A stretch of DNA of 64,000 nt. Origin: Drosophila pseudoobscura (taxonomy: Eukaryota; Arthropoda; Insecta; Diptera; Drosophilidae). Every line of letters begins with the position of its first letter. Within the stretch, counting starts at the first letter, position 1. This document shows, in pieces, positions 39,912 to 51,897 of this stretch. Position numbers and translations under genes: made by a program. The stretch spans positions 6,200,001-6,264,000 of the forward strand of contig NC_046679.1 in assembly GCF_009870125.1 (NCBI RefSeq), in the 5' to 3' direction. The notes below the pieces were generated by a model. The model made no database searches and was not told where the DNA came from. It was given only the letters and a program-made list of their open reading frames with translations.

Positions 39912-40606
39912 TATAAGAAAAACACGACGGCAGGCGTTGGATATTTTGTGCCATCCGTTGGACCAGGCAGAGGCCAGGCAGAGGAAAAAAGGTGTGCGTG
40001 CGGCACAAACAACCCTCAGGCTGGACCTGGACCTCCCCGATGGGTGTAGGTACGGGGCCTAACTGGGTTTGGATGTTAACAGGTTTGCGATCGGCGCTCT
40101 GAGCGAGCGAGCACACACGCATACAGCTGGGCGACTTCACGGACATTAGAGAGGGCCACAGAAGGAGCAGCGACAGCGACAGCGACAGCGACAACGAAAG
40201 CGAAAACCCGGAGGACGACGCTTCCGTAATCTGAGCGCAGTAGGCGCGGCTGTTTGCGCTTTTCTGCTGCCGTTTCTGCCGTGGATGCTCCTGCTGCCGC
40301 TGCTGCTTTTGATAGAAATGACAAATAACCAGATTCATTGTAATAGATTATGTCTACAACTTAATCGCCTTGCAGATAAATGATGACAATGTTCAAAAGG
40401 AGCAGAAGAGCAAACGGATTGCAGAGCGGATTGCGGAGAACTGGGCTGGCAGCTCGTTTTGTTTTTGGGTGTCAATTTTTGTGTCTTTGAGATTGCTGTT
40501 GCTTTGTAGTTTATGTCTTTTGTGGAGAGATTTGATGTGAGTTTTTCGATTGGACGAAAGTTGGCTGAAAAGGCTAGAGAGTTAGTTATTTGGCGTGCGG
40601 GGATCC
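39912..40606. other. Non-coding, near the 3' end of the minus-strand ectodomain gene
   Basis: Contains a run of GCAGCGACAGCGACAGC-type repeats at about 40168-40193. An acceptor-like cgccttgcag ends at 40374 on the plus strand (see the candidate small gene). On the minus strand this is the expected 3' UTR of the gene ending at 40607. Confidence 0.4.
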
Positions 40607-43600
40607 CTAACTAAATCTATAAAGCATGGTGAGCGTCAGGCCAATCAGTGCGATGACCAGCCCCAGGGCCGACTGCAGGCCCGAGGCGCCGGCCAGTCGA
40701 CACTTAAACATATCGTAGCGCGTCTCCTTGTCGGCGACAATATTCTGATACTCGGCCTCCACCAGCTGTCCATCGTAGTAGGTGATTAGATCCTCGAACG
40801 GATACTCGTAGCCCTGCAGGCACTCGCACTTGTAGCCGCCGGTTTCATAGCCACGACCCATTATGGGAACGCACTGGAAATAAGAGGGAGGAAAGCAATT
40901 AGGGTGCTATTATGATTCGTAAATATGACAGGAGCTGCTCACGTAGGATGACTTCTCGTCGCACTTGTGCGTGCCCTTGTAGGCATTGGGCTCATAGTAC
41001 CAGTCCGGGCACTGATTGATGTCCAGCTGCATCATGTCCATGGACACGGCCACGACACCCCTGCGTAGAGCAAACAAATTAGTCAGTTTAATTGCCAAAC
41101 ATTTGCATCACAATGCCCCGCCGCTCATGGGAGTCACAAGTCAAAAGTTAGGCCATGTCAACACTCGAAAATTAGACAATCAAATCATAGAAACTACAAC
41201 AAAGCATTTGCATGAGAATAGGACTTTGAATGGGATTCTGAATCTGAATCTGAATCCGAATGGGAATGGGACTGCGCCCTAAAAGGGGTTACGGCCCGCG
41301 ACAGCGGCACGCAGCGGACCGGCCCAACAAGTATCACTGCCCTACCCTCACCCTACCCAATGAAAACCCGTCCCCTCTGCGGTAGGGTACTTTACTTACT
41401 TGAATTCCAGTTTCACTTTGAGGCTATCCCAGCCAAAGAAGGGCACCGCATAGGTCACCAGCCACTTCTTCACATAGCCATTGCAGTCGAACTGAGGCTG
41501 GGTCCAGTAGCCGTGCTTGATGCTGGCCGCCCTATACGAGTTGGGGTAGTGCTCGTACTTCTGCTGGTATTCACCTGTCTCGTTGTGCCGCAACTTGATC
41601 TTCATATAGAAGGTCTCGAGATCGTCAAAGTTGGTGTTCCAGCGCTGCTTGAGGAACTTGAAGTACTTCTTCTCGGTGTACAGATCGTGCGTTTTGTTGA
41701 TGCGCGCCAGATCCTCCACCTTGTACTTGCGCGTGTTCAGCTCCGTTTTGTAGGCATAGGGTGCGAAGTAGGTGCGATTGGTGAACTTATTGCGCTCCCA
41801 GAGCGTTGAGGCCGACCAGACCTTGCTGTCGCCCATCATAATGGCCAGAGTCTCGCCGATCATTTGATCCTCGGTCAGGGGCTTGTCCGCCACACGCTTG
41901 CCCGAGTAGACCTCATTGGGATCCGATATCTGCCGAGAGCAATGGAAAGGAAGGAGGAGGACCATGTACATAAGTAAGGTAAGTGTTTGGGGAGCAGTCG
42001 CAGCAGCAGTAGATCTTTGGGAAATCTTTCCCCACCCCGAAGAGGAGTTTTGCATTTGAATGCTAAGAACTTGTGCAAATATAGACACAGCGAGCGACAC
42101 AGCAAGAGCGAGTGATATACAAGGAAACTCTAGTTCTGTGGCTGCTGCCTCTGCCTCTCGTCCTCTGCGGCTGCTGGGTGCTGGCTGCTGGCCTTTAATG
42201 AAGACGACGCCTTGTGTCGAACCCGTTTTTCGTGTCCTTTGCGCTCAAACTAATGAATTTAGCATTTGGTAATGGTTTGACACTGAATATTTAATTCACG
42301 CCGTGCGGCTGGCAACTCGAGGCTCCTACTGCAACACAGACACCACACACACAGAATCCGAGGCCGTGGCCGTGGCCGTTGCCGTGGCCGAGGCTGAAAC
42401 TGTGAAACTGGCATTGCAGGAAAGCAGGAAATTCGAGGAAGTTGAATTACGCGTGGAAAATTATAATTTACACTTGAGAAGTTTTCAAGAGCCGTCGTCG
42501 AAGGCTCTTAATAGGTGTCGGGTTATCAATTATTGCTCTTCATTTAGCGTGAAGGCGAAATGATGAGAGCCGATGGGAACACTCTTCCATCGCTCCACAT
42601 ATGTAGATAGAATAGACACGGCTGCTGCTTACCTGCAGGAAGGCGCTAATAAAGTTGGCCAGTCGCACGGCCATCTTGGCTTCGTTCTCGAACTGCTCCT
42701 TGGCGCCAAAGCTGACATCGCCTCGCAGTATGAGATCCTGCGGATGGAAGCTGCCAAGACACATATGCATCAGTAAATATCCCATCCCCCGCCCCAAGTT
42801 CTGAACTCACTTTTTGCATGTGCGGTAGTTGACTCCGTGGATGAACTTCAATACTTGATCGATGTTTATATGCTCCGAGTGGAGAGACCTGGAACCTGTC
42901 GTATAGTTGCGGTACTCGGAGTGCATGTCCAGATACTTCTGCCGCACATGGTACGGAGCCTTCTCCCACTGGATAGGTAGCTTTTGAATCCCTGCAAGAG
43001 TTAGAATGTGTTAATGGGGAGTCTACTTCGAGGCATGGAAGCACCTACAGCCAATACTGAGACAGTCATACTCGTTGTAGTACTGCTCTGCCGAGGCCCG
43101 CTCTACGATCTCGCCCAGGTAGGGGCGGCGCACGACGTTGGGCAGCCGGAAGCCCGGCTTACAGCGACATTGGTAGCCGCCCCGCCTAAAGCCCCAGCCA
43201 TGCAAGGGCTCACACTCTGTCGTCTCCTTTTTACATCTCGCTGTGTCTGCAAAGTGATTCGGCCCCTTGTTGCCTTCGCCGAGGGGACACTGATTTATGT
43301 CTATACGCTCAAAGTCCATTTCCAGGACGGACACAGCAGTGTATCTGTGGAAAACCATGAGGATTAGGACCAACCTAGGCTCAAGAACAACTTCGACTTA
43401 CTTGGGATATTCTATGTGCCGGAACTGGGTGTGTCGGGGGTAGATATCTGCTATGGGAACGACGGCTGCCACCAGCCATTTATTCGAGCGACCACAGTCG
43501 AAGTAGGGCCTCGTAAACTTAATCGGTCCGGGATTCTCTTCAGCGCCAGGCGGGCCGTGGAAGGTGAACGTTTCGTTTGTGTTATTGGCATAGCGGATCT

Positions 43601-44315
43601 CCACCTGGTAGGTGATCTTGGTGTCATGCCGCCCCTCGACATTGTCCGGCAGCCAGGCGCGGTACCACTCGTTTATCTTGTACAGGTCATGGCTGTAGTC
43701 CTTCGATATAGAGTCGGGATGGTGGGCGCCCAAGTCCTGGACGTCGAATGTGTTCCACGTGGAAATCTTTTGCAAATGAATGGGATCGTTGAAGTCATCC
43801 AAACGGAAGGTTCGCGGTCCAAAGCGGGGAAACGTCTTGTTGAAGAAGCCGCGATACGAGGACGAATACGAGCTGTTTGGCGAAAAGTAGACAGCCGAGG
43901 CGTTGATCGACGGATTGGACGAGACGTCAGCCACGGTGGAGAGGAAGTAGTACATCATGCCCGGATCGTAGGTGTCGTTGATGGCGGGTCGAATGAATCG
44001 CGACTGCAGAATGTAGCTCCAGAAGAAGCTGCGTGTCAGCGCCATGTTCTGCAGATGCAGCAGCGCCGTCCGATTGGGGAACACGGGATTCACATTCACC
44101 TCTTTGATGTCCGGGTGGTGGGAGACGGCATCTATGGGCATGAACAGGTCCGAGTGGTGCTGGATGGGACAGTTGTCGGCATTGACTTTGTCAAACTGTA
44201 TTTTGATCTCATCGAAGGCATCGCGAGCCTGCCACTCGTGCTGGGCGAACACGCCCACGGCGAGTACCAGCATAAAAAGCAGGTAGCTGCGCCCCAAAAT
44301 CGTCGAGGGAAACAT
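40607..44315 (-). CDS. Membrane-anchored protein with two tandem GPR158/smog-like ectodomains (807 aa)
   Basis: Seven exons on the minus strand: 43402-44315, 43049-43344, 42811-42991, 42633-42750, 41400-41929, 40943-41060, 40607-40873. All are GT/AG and phases sum exactly to 808 codons. Signal peptide (YLLFMLVLAVGVFAQ). The first unit ends with FDCGRSNKWLVAAVVPI, a DINQCP motif and an EGF-like cysteine block (RRGGYQCRCKPGFRLP). A second unit repeats this order: FDCNGYVKKWLVTYAVPFFG, DINQCP, GGYKCECLQGYEYPFE. The C-terminus has one hydrophobic stretch (LQSALGLVIALIGLTLTMLY) with only three residues after it, fitting a GPI signal or single anchor. The pattern resembles the Cache plus EGF-like ectodomain of GPR158-type orphan receptors (fly smog, poirot), but no seven-helix domain follows. 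Many NxS/T sites. Probable cell-surface ligand-binding or decoy protein; ligand unknown. Confidence 0.88.
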
Positions 44316-44506
44316 TCTAGTTATGTTTTCTGGCTACGCGTGCGGCCACGCCCTGCTGTCCGTTAGTAGTGCTAACTAAAAGCACTTTTAATTGAAACAA
44401 ACACAAACAACTTAAACAATAAGTGAGATTCTTGGGGCGTGGGGCGCGATACGCCAAGTAAATTAGTAATGTTTGCACTTGTTGGAACTACGCCCTCAAT
44501 GTGAGA

Positions 44507-44522
44507 TATCGATGTATCGATA
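44507..44522. promoter_or_regulatory. DRE site pair upstream of the ectodomain gene
   Basis: A near match TATCGATG (44507-44514) is directly followed by a perfect TATCGATA (44515-44522), about 200 bp upstream of the ectodomain gene start codon. DREF-type sites are common in fly housekeeping promoters. Function is inferred from sequence and position. Confidence 0.55.
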
Positions 44523-47500
44523 TACATGTATTTGTTGGCAATATTTTTGTAGGTAAAATAAATATGCATATTTTTTGGGATATATCATCAACGGAACTAT
44601 TCATCTGGTTATATATAACCATAAGTTTATTTTTCTGCTGTTTCACATTGTTAAACATGCGACTTTTCAGTCAACTTATCTACCTACAAAAAATATCGGT
44701 ATTTTTGTGCGATAAGTGAGAAATTATTTCGGCATGTATAGAATTCTATTATACCCTACCTTTGTTTGTTTGTTCACCAGTTCTGGTGCATTGCTTCTGT
44801 GATAGGTAGTTATTATATACTGTCCTAAAATAATTCTAAACTACTCTGAAAAATGGCTTTGAAATTAATTTAGAATGCAATTTGTTTCACGATACGAACA
44901 CACGATACGAACACGATACGAACCCAAAAAAATACAATTATCTAATATATTAATAATTTTGTAAAAATTGGTCTTTGTTTCAAGGGTATTTCTGCATTCT
45001 TGATGTGTATAAAGTGCATCACTAAAAAGTGCATCAAACAGTATTGTAAAGTGTTCGCTCATTATTGATGTATCGATTTTCTGAGCGAACCAGTTGTGTA
45101 ATTGAACCAGTTTTTTTTTGGCGGGACACACAATTTAAGAATTGCAATTCATTGAGATTGTTGTCCGTTGTGTATGTGTTTTGTTTATCTTTTCCACCTT
45201 TTCCAATTTAATCTTTGGCAACAAGCACTTGGAGCTTAGCCAATATTTGGAAGGTATCCCACAGTGGAAACTCTTTAGCAGGTAACATTCACTTTGAATT
45301 TGAAGAAAGACAATTTTGACATTCGATATACATATCTACATATCGATCTTAGCACATAATCCGAGTCCCAGATCTATAGTAGTACCTTGGTTGTCCTCGA
45401 AAAAGAGGTTTCACTGTATTTACATGCACATTCAGATGTATTATCCCCCCATCGGCCATTTCTTTGGTGTCCCTTCCTCGTATCTGCATTATTGAAGAGT
45501 CCATTTGTGCTGCATGGGCCATCCCATTGAGATAGGGATTAATTTAATACAGAATCGGGTCAGCACCCAAAAGCAGCTATTTTGGCAACTTTGCGGCTGT
45601 GGTTACGGCTGTGCTCTCCATCCCCGAAGGGGTGATGCTGGGGCTTGCCCAGCCATTGCCATTTCCTGGCGCTATCGCCCAGTGTCAATCTGCTGCTGTG
45701 GCTGCCGCTCCTCTTCCTCTGTCGCCACCTGCGCTAAATGACACGAATTAGTGGACGAGCCGCATGCCCCCCCCCCCCCCCCCCCAACCCCCCGCCCCGA
45801 CCCCCGCCGATCTCCATTACACTGCTGCAGTCTGCAGCCACGTCCACATTTACGTTTACGTCCTGGCCATTTCGCTTGGGTTATTTATTACACCTGTCGT
45901 TTTATGCTTTACCTTTTGACCATTTTTTCGTCCATTGTCGTTCAGTCGGGGGTCGAGTCTCGTGGTCTGTTGTTTTTGCCAGTTGGATTACAGCCGGGGT
46001 GTGGGGGGAGTGGGATCCTCCCTCTGGCCGACAAAACTAAAATTTGGCACAAACATAATTTCCAGTTTGTCGACTGACATTTCCGTACGTGTGTGTGTGT
46101 GTTTGTGTGTGTGTGTGTTGGGTATAGATGGTGTGGCTGTCTGGTTATCCTCTGGTACCGGCAGCCGTAATGCAGATAAATCTACGCGCCTCCCGCACTG
46201 TTTTATTTTGCACGTGGGAATCACCGGAGTTACTGCCGCTGCCACAGCCACTGCCACTGCCACTGCAACTTGCAGCACATTGTGCAGTTACATATTTCGG
46301 TCGTTGTGTGCTTTGTTTTAGTTTGGTTTTTGGGCATTCGCCTTTTGTTTCTTGTTTCGCCGGCTACTGTAATTGATTGTTGCATAAATTCCGTTCTTGT
46401 TGTTGGCCCCCAAAACGGCCATGGCAATTGCCGGCTCTGTGCCAGAGAGTGTTTTACGGGGGATTACAGTTACTGGATGGATGTTGCCCCAGAAAATAGG
46501 CTGGCGTACGGCAAGGGATTTGGCAGCGTTGCATGGCAGATAACGCGAGGGCATTAAAAGTTTTGCAAATTCGCGATTGGATGGGTCGGCAAATGAAATT
46601 TGTGTGGATGGATGGAAAGACACCCTCTGTAGGAGTTCCTATATCCGACAAGTATCTAGTAAATACGGAAAATTCCATAAAATATTGTGCTGTATACTGG
46701 CACTCAAAGGAATTATTAATAGCCGTTCTGACTTATTTCTGATAATTTTTATCAGGCCCCGAGAACCAAAATGGATGCCTTGCTATATGCTATATATTCG
46801 GGCAAATCGCCTTCTAAAAAAACGCGAAAGTTCAAAAAACCAAAGAGCACACACAGAGCAGACCACAGGCCGAAAATCAGCCACAACGAAAAGCGCAACG
46901 AGATAAAAGAGTCTTAGAATGAATGGCAGACAGTCGAAGAGAGTCGAAGGGAGGGAGGCAACAATTTAAGCAAAATCAAACAGAAATTGCTGGGCAAATA
47001 TAATAAAACAAAAGCGTGTGCGTAGACAATGCCGGACAATGACAAGGCTGGACAGCAGAGCAGGACAGGACATAGACATGGACTCGGACCCGGACAGGGC
47101 CACAGGCACAGGCACAGACATGGACACAGACACAGACACAGACACAGACATGAACATGGACGTGGACACATGTACATATGCAAATCAGCTCTACGAGTAT
47201 GTGGCCATGTCTGATCGTTGGATTGCATTTTGGCATGGCTCCCAAAAAGAAAAGATGAGCAAAAATAAAGTAAAGTGAAATAAAACGAAGTGAAATAAGG
47301 AAAAGTAAAGTCCAAATGTGGATGCCTGTACGTGCGGCTATGGTGGAATCCGGTGGGGAGAGCAGTGCAGAACAGAGCAGTGCAAAGCAGTGCAGAGAGG
47401 AGAGGAGCAGCGGGATGAAAGCACAGCAACAAAGCAAATAACAGCAACAGCAACACACAAAAGCGGCCGAACACACAGCGCAAAACATTTTTTTGTCAAG

Positions 47501-50500
47501 GGTGAATGACCCAGAATCAAAATCCACAAAGTCGTCGACGTCGTCGTCGTCGTTGCCTGCCTCTGCCCCTGCCAGCCACCTCCTCATCTTCATCCTCATG
47601 CAGCAGCAGCAGCAGCAGAAGCAGTCGTTGGAATCAAGGTACATGTTTATTTGGATAGAAGGTGAGGCCATACGAGAGAGCGGCCTGCACTGGTTCCCCT
47701 ATCCGGATGCTGCCTTACCCTTGTGTTGAATATACCTTGCATTGAATCTTCGTGCGTTTCGGCTCGTTTCAGTTTTCGCTATCCTCCCCTCACACTTTCT
47801 GCATCATTTTGTGCGGTTCTCGGGCCTTGCTCCTCCTCGGGCTGTTATGATTGCCACAGCCAGACGATAACCCAAACCAAGCGGCGCAGCACCACCAGCA
47901 ACCAGAAAAAAAGAAGAGTATTTGAACATTTTTGCAGCATTGCACACGCGACTCTCGCACGCTCAGCCAGACAGTCTGGTCTGAGAGATACCCAATGCGG
48001 TCCACTCACAGACACAAATGCACTGCAGATACAGTTGCACAGACATTGCTATTGCTCTCTCTCTGGATTTTCAATGGGCCACGAGTGTTATCGGGCAAAC
48101 CGAGAGCCGTTAATTGCATGGCATTGTGCTTTGCCAGAGATACAGATACTCTTGCTGCTGCCATGCTCTTGCGTCTGGCCATCAAATCAATCTTCATTTG
48201 CCCACAAAACGAAACTTTATTTTCTGCAGCAGCAAAAACCTCTGACAGGCCAACAACTTCCTCGCACACACACACACACACACACAAGGCAGCAATTAAA
48301 GTTGACCCAAGGACCAGCTTGGGCCCCTCTCTTCGCGTCCTGTCACCTAATTTCCGTTTTAGAAAACATGTCCCCTCTGCCCCAGCCAAGTGGCACTTGA
48401 GCTTCAGCCCCTGCCCCCGCCCCAGTCCCTGCCTCTGTCCTGCCATCCTTGTGTAGTCAGACACAACTAGTTCTTCAAGTCAGACGAGGACGTGGACGTG
48501 GACGTGGACGACGACAGCAGCAGCAAATAATTTTGTAATTCAATTGTTGTCGTTCTTCGCATATGGCGTGTCCTCCTCCGGCAGGTTCCTTCGGCTAGCA
48601 CATTGCCCTGTGGCAAGTGGCCGGCCGGCCGCCTGCCTAGCCAGGCTCGACTGACTTGTGCTCCCTGTGCCTCGAGGACCTACGACAATAGCCAAGCCCG
48701 ACCGGAAACGGAATGGCCGACAAGCGACGACCTCGGTCCGTTCATGTAGTTAGCAGAAGTTCAGCAAATTGCAGTCCTATTCCTTCTTTTCCTTTTCCTT
48801 TTCCCTCTCCTGCTCCTGCTCCTGCTCTTGCTCCTTCCTGTCGTGTTCTTCTGTCGACGCTACCTCGTCTAACGGCCAATGTGGCCCCAACTTTTGCATT
48901 ATGTGCCGTTTCGAAAATGTTTTTAATTAGGGCTCTTGCTCATCCTTCAAAGCCCAATGGCATCGACTCTCGAGAATTACCAACTTTGGGTGTCAGTTGG
49001 CCAACTGCCTTTCCTGGCTGTCACATCGGAAGCTAATTAAATAATTCTCCTGGCAATAAATAACTTGTTTTGTTTTCATGAAATTTACATACCAAATAAA
49101 TTGAATTAAATTATATTAAATTAAGCAATTTATGGTCCATCAATTGCAGACAGTAATCCTCCTGGAAATCCTGCAACTCCTGCATTCGTGGCAAAAGTTT
49201 TTCCCAGGGTCCCATCTTCGTCCTATGTGGCATGTAATTTATGCGTATTAATTTCATCTCTGGCCTATCCTGCTTCCTGTCTGTCAGTCGGCCTGCACAA
49301 TGGACTCCTTGCGGCCTTAATGTTCGTTATGCGTTTTGAATTGGAAGTTGTGTTCGATGGCCCCTCCGTTGTCCATGCGGTTCAGTCCAGTCCGGTCCAG
49401 TCCAGTCCGGTCATTGCAATGCAGCATTCTCTCCTTTTTCCTTTTTTTTTTATTATTTTGAGCGGCACAAAAGATATAGATGGATTAAAAAGGATTCATT
49501 CGCTGCCTCTCTTTCGCTCTTGTGTGCTGTGTAGCTCTCTCTTTTTGCACAATAGGAATGCAGGCCAAGCAGCGATTGCATTGCAGGAACCGCTCAATCC
49601 CTTCGCCATTATTCGCATTATAATGCCATTTTGATATGTAAATACTCGTAAACAACAGCAAAATGGAAGACCCGCGAGCAGGGCCTTCCCATCGGCGCGG
49701 CGTTCTAATTGCCGGCAAGGACCTGCCTGGATGCCCGCTCGACTGCCTGGCATCCTGCTAGGCTGGACATGCAATTGCATTGCAGTCGCTGTCGCTGTCG
49801 CTGGCATTGTTCCAGTCTCCGGCCTCCAGCCCCAGAGATTCGCTTGTGCTTCTCCTGGTCTTAAGGGTTGAGTTTCAAGTTCTGCACTCGTCGGGGTTAT
49901 CGGACGATTACAAAAGATTTCCTACTCTCTGGTCAGCATCGGCATCGTCGTGAGGTACAGAAATCCAAAAAAGCAAAACTTGCAGCGGAAGTTGAGCGTA
50001 CATTTCATCAGCTGCCTGGACCCTGGCCCCTGGCCCCTGGACCCTGGACCCTGGACTCCTGCTGCAGTCCGCTGTGGCAGGGTCAGAGGCACGGGCAGAG
50101 GGGCAGAAATTAACTTTTATCTAGGAGATACTTTGGCAGCAGCTGCCGTGCAACCAGGGGGGATATTAATCACTTGTGTACTGGTCCTCTTTCGCTCCAA
50201 AGTTTGTCCTGCCAGTCCCCCTTCTACGAGTATGCTGCGTGCGAAATCGAAGTCGTATATCAGCGATATCCTGGCGTAGTCCTAGGGATAGTATAGTTCC
50301 CTAGCTCGCGATGCGTTCGTTTGACCTTCTGCGCTGTCATTGACCCCGCTTCGGAGAGGGCAACTGCATCGTGGTCATGGCATGGGTAACGTGAGAGGGT
50401 GTGAGGCTAGTTGTGGTCGAGAGGGGTGCGGTCCGGGCGAGTCCTGCCCCCGGGGCACTTACGTGGCAGTAGCATGTGCTGTTCCCATTCTGCCTTTGTT

Positions 50501-50780
50501 TTAACTCGAAAATTATTACAGCATATACACTTGAAAACTTAGAATGCATTCACTCTGGCACATTCACATTCGCAGTCGCACTCGCACTCGCACTGGCGTG
50601 CACTCCACTCACTCGGCCGTACTGACCTATTCCTCTGAAAACGCTGGTTGGCCTGGCTCTGTCTGGCAAATGGCTCAAGTAGCAAAAACACACACACACA
50701 CACACACACACAAAGCGATCCTTGAGGCCAAGCCAAGCGTAAAAAATTTAAAGTTCTTATTTATATATTTTTTTGTTTAA
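44523..50780. other. Long non-coding stretch with simple repeats
   Basis: No supported gene in about 6.3 kb. Contains three spaced copies of cacgatacgaac at 44889-44920. A minus-strand-type element end (tcactgtattt, about 45410) may belong to a Tigger/pogo-like remnant. There is a run of 15 C at 45770-45784, GT runs at 46091-46120, a GACACA hexamer run at 47090-47160, CA runs at 48267-48287 and 50688-50711, and a CCAGTCCGGT run at 49384-49410. Minus-strand frames of up to 231 codons at 46976-47671 are translations of these repeats. Confidence 0.5.
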
Positions 50781-51460
50781 GGATTAAATGTGGGATGTGT
50801 GCCAATTTAAAGGTGTAATAATAATGAATGAATAATGAATAGGCCATAGTTTGTCTATAAAAATGGCTTTTAGAAAGCTTGTTTGGTATTGTAGATATAT
50901 TAACTCAATAGTAGGATAAACACATTTTTCGTTCTAATCGATCTTGCCACGTCCTTTTATCCATTAATATGTTCATACAGGTTTTTAGATTCACTTTTAC
51001 CACAAATATGAAAATAGTTTATCTAAATATATTTTTATATTCAAATTAAATATATTTCCTACAAGTTTAATATATTATATTTATTTTGAAGCATTTTATA
51101 GGTCTTATTTAGATAAAATAACAGAAACGGCGTATTTTTTTTAAATTTTCTTATATATATAGATATATATTTTTTAAAGTTTCCTTATTTTGGATTGAAG
51201 TAATGTATCAAAATATAACAAAAGTAAGGATCTTTGTGTACAAAAATTTAATTTTTTAATGGTAAATGGAAAAAATTGAAATTGTACCAAGTTTGCACTT
51301 AAAAAACGAATATTACGAATAAATAGGAGTGGGCTTCTTTTTAGTATTCTTTTTCTGAGTGTATTATTCGATTTGCATTCTCAAACGGATAGTTATAAGA
51401 ACGTATATTGGACAGTAGAATATTCTATAGAAATTTTTTAATATATTTTTTTTTTAATTT
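50781..51460. repeat. AT-rich dispersed repeat, copy 1
   Basis: Very AT-rich segment whose right part resembles 55270-55545. Shared landmarks in order: caaattaaata, then a thymine-rich ctacaag/aatttaat block, tatttattttga / tatttacttta, gaatatta, gggctt, and finally gagtgtat. The order and spacing suggest divergent copies of one AT-rich element, perhaps a MITE. No terminal repeats or target-site duplications could be fixed by eye. Confidence 0.4.
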
Positions 51461-51474
51461 TTTATGCATTTACT

Positions 51475-51897
51475 GCACCTTCAAGAGACCCGTGTGACAC
51501 CAGCAGAAGGCGGCTCTCCTCCCGGCCAACCGACCGAGGTGTGCTGCCGCATGACGAATGCCAACATGCTGGAAAGATAGCGTAAGAGCAACCTGTAAAA
51601 CGAGTTGAGTAGAGGGGACAGAGGCTGAGTTGCAGGGTCCTAATAATCATCTATAGATTTGTAGATTATTATTCTTTTGTCCGTCACAGTCCAAGTCTCA
51701 ACTTACGGCAGGGCGGGAGTGCAGATTGGATCTGCGGCGGAGCCGAGAGTGCAGCGCCTGCAAATATGATCTCCCCCCGATCGCGATTAGTGACACTTGA
51801 TTGCATTTCAACCGCAGGAACTCCAGCAACTCCAGCAGCACCAGCAGCAGGCTATGCCCGCAATCTTGGCTTTTACAAAATGTTTTAACACCTCGTT
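51475..51897. other. Small locus with paired splice sites readable on both strands
   Basis: Minus strand: an acceptor tatttgcag, a 51-nt exon, donor gtaagt (51715 side), then an about 110-nt intron and acceptor cgttttacag before an open stretch. One frame reads CTLGSAADPICTPALP joined to LLLRYLSSMLAFVMRQ and ends TRVS. Plus strand: an open stretch DPCDTSRRRLSSRPTDRG, donor gtaaga (after gatagc), branch-like ctaataat, acceptor tccgtcacag, then open to TAA near 51888. Both models keep frame. The locus stands out as GC-rich, complex sequence behind 700 bp of AT-rich repeat, so at least one strand may be coding. I recognise neither product. Confidence 0.3.

Noticed and set aside
42646..43044. 132-codon minus-strand frame starting within exon 2/3 of the ectodomain gene
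   Set aside because: Wrong frame: joining the donor at 43048 in phase 1 to 42991 gives the conserved frame, and this one is a shifted shadow.
43416..44366. 316-codon plus-strand open frame
   Set aside because: It is the exact antisense of exon 1 of the ectodomain gene, whose frame has a signal peptide, conserved motifs and matching splice phases. The antisense frame has no domain.
46976..47671. 231-codon minus-strand frame rich in Cys, Leu and Val
   Set aside because: Translation of CA/GACACA-type simple repeats; the amino-acid pattern follows the repeat unit and no domain or splice partner is seen.
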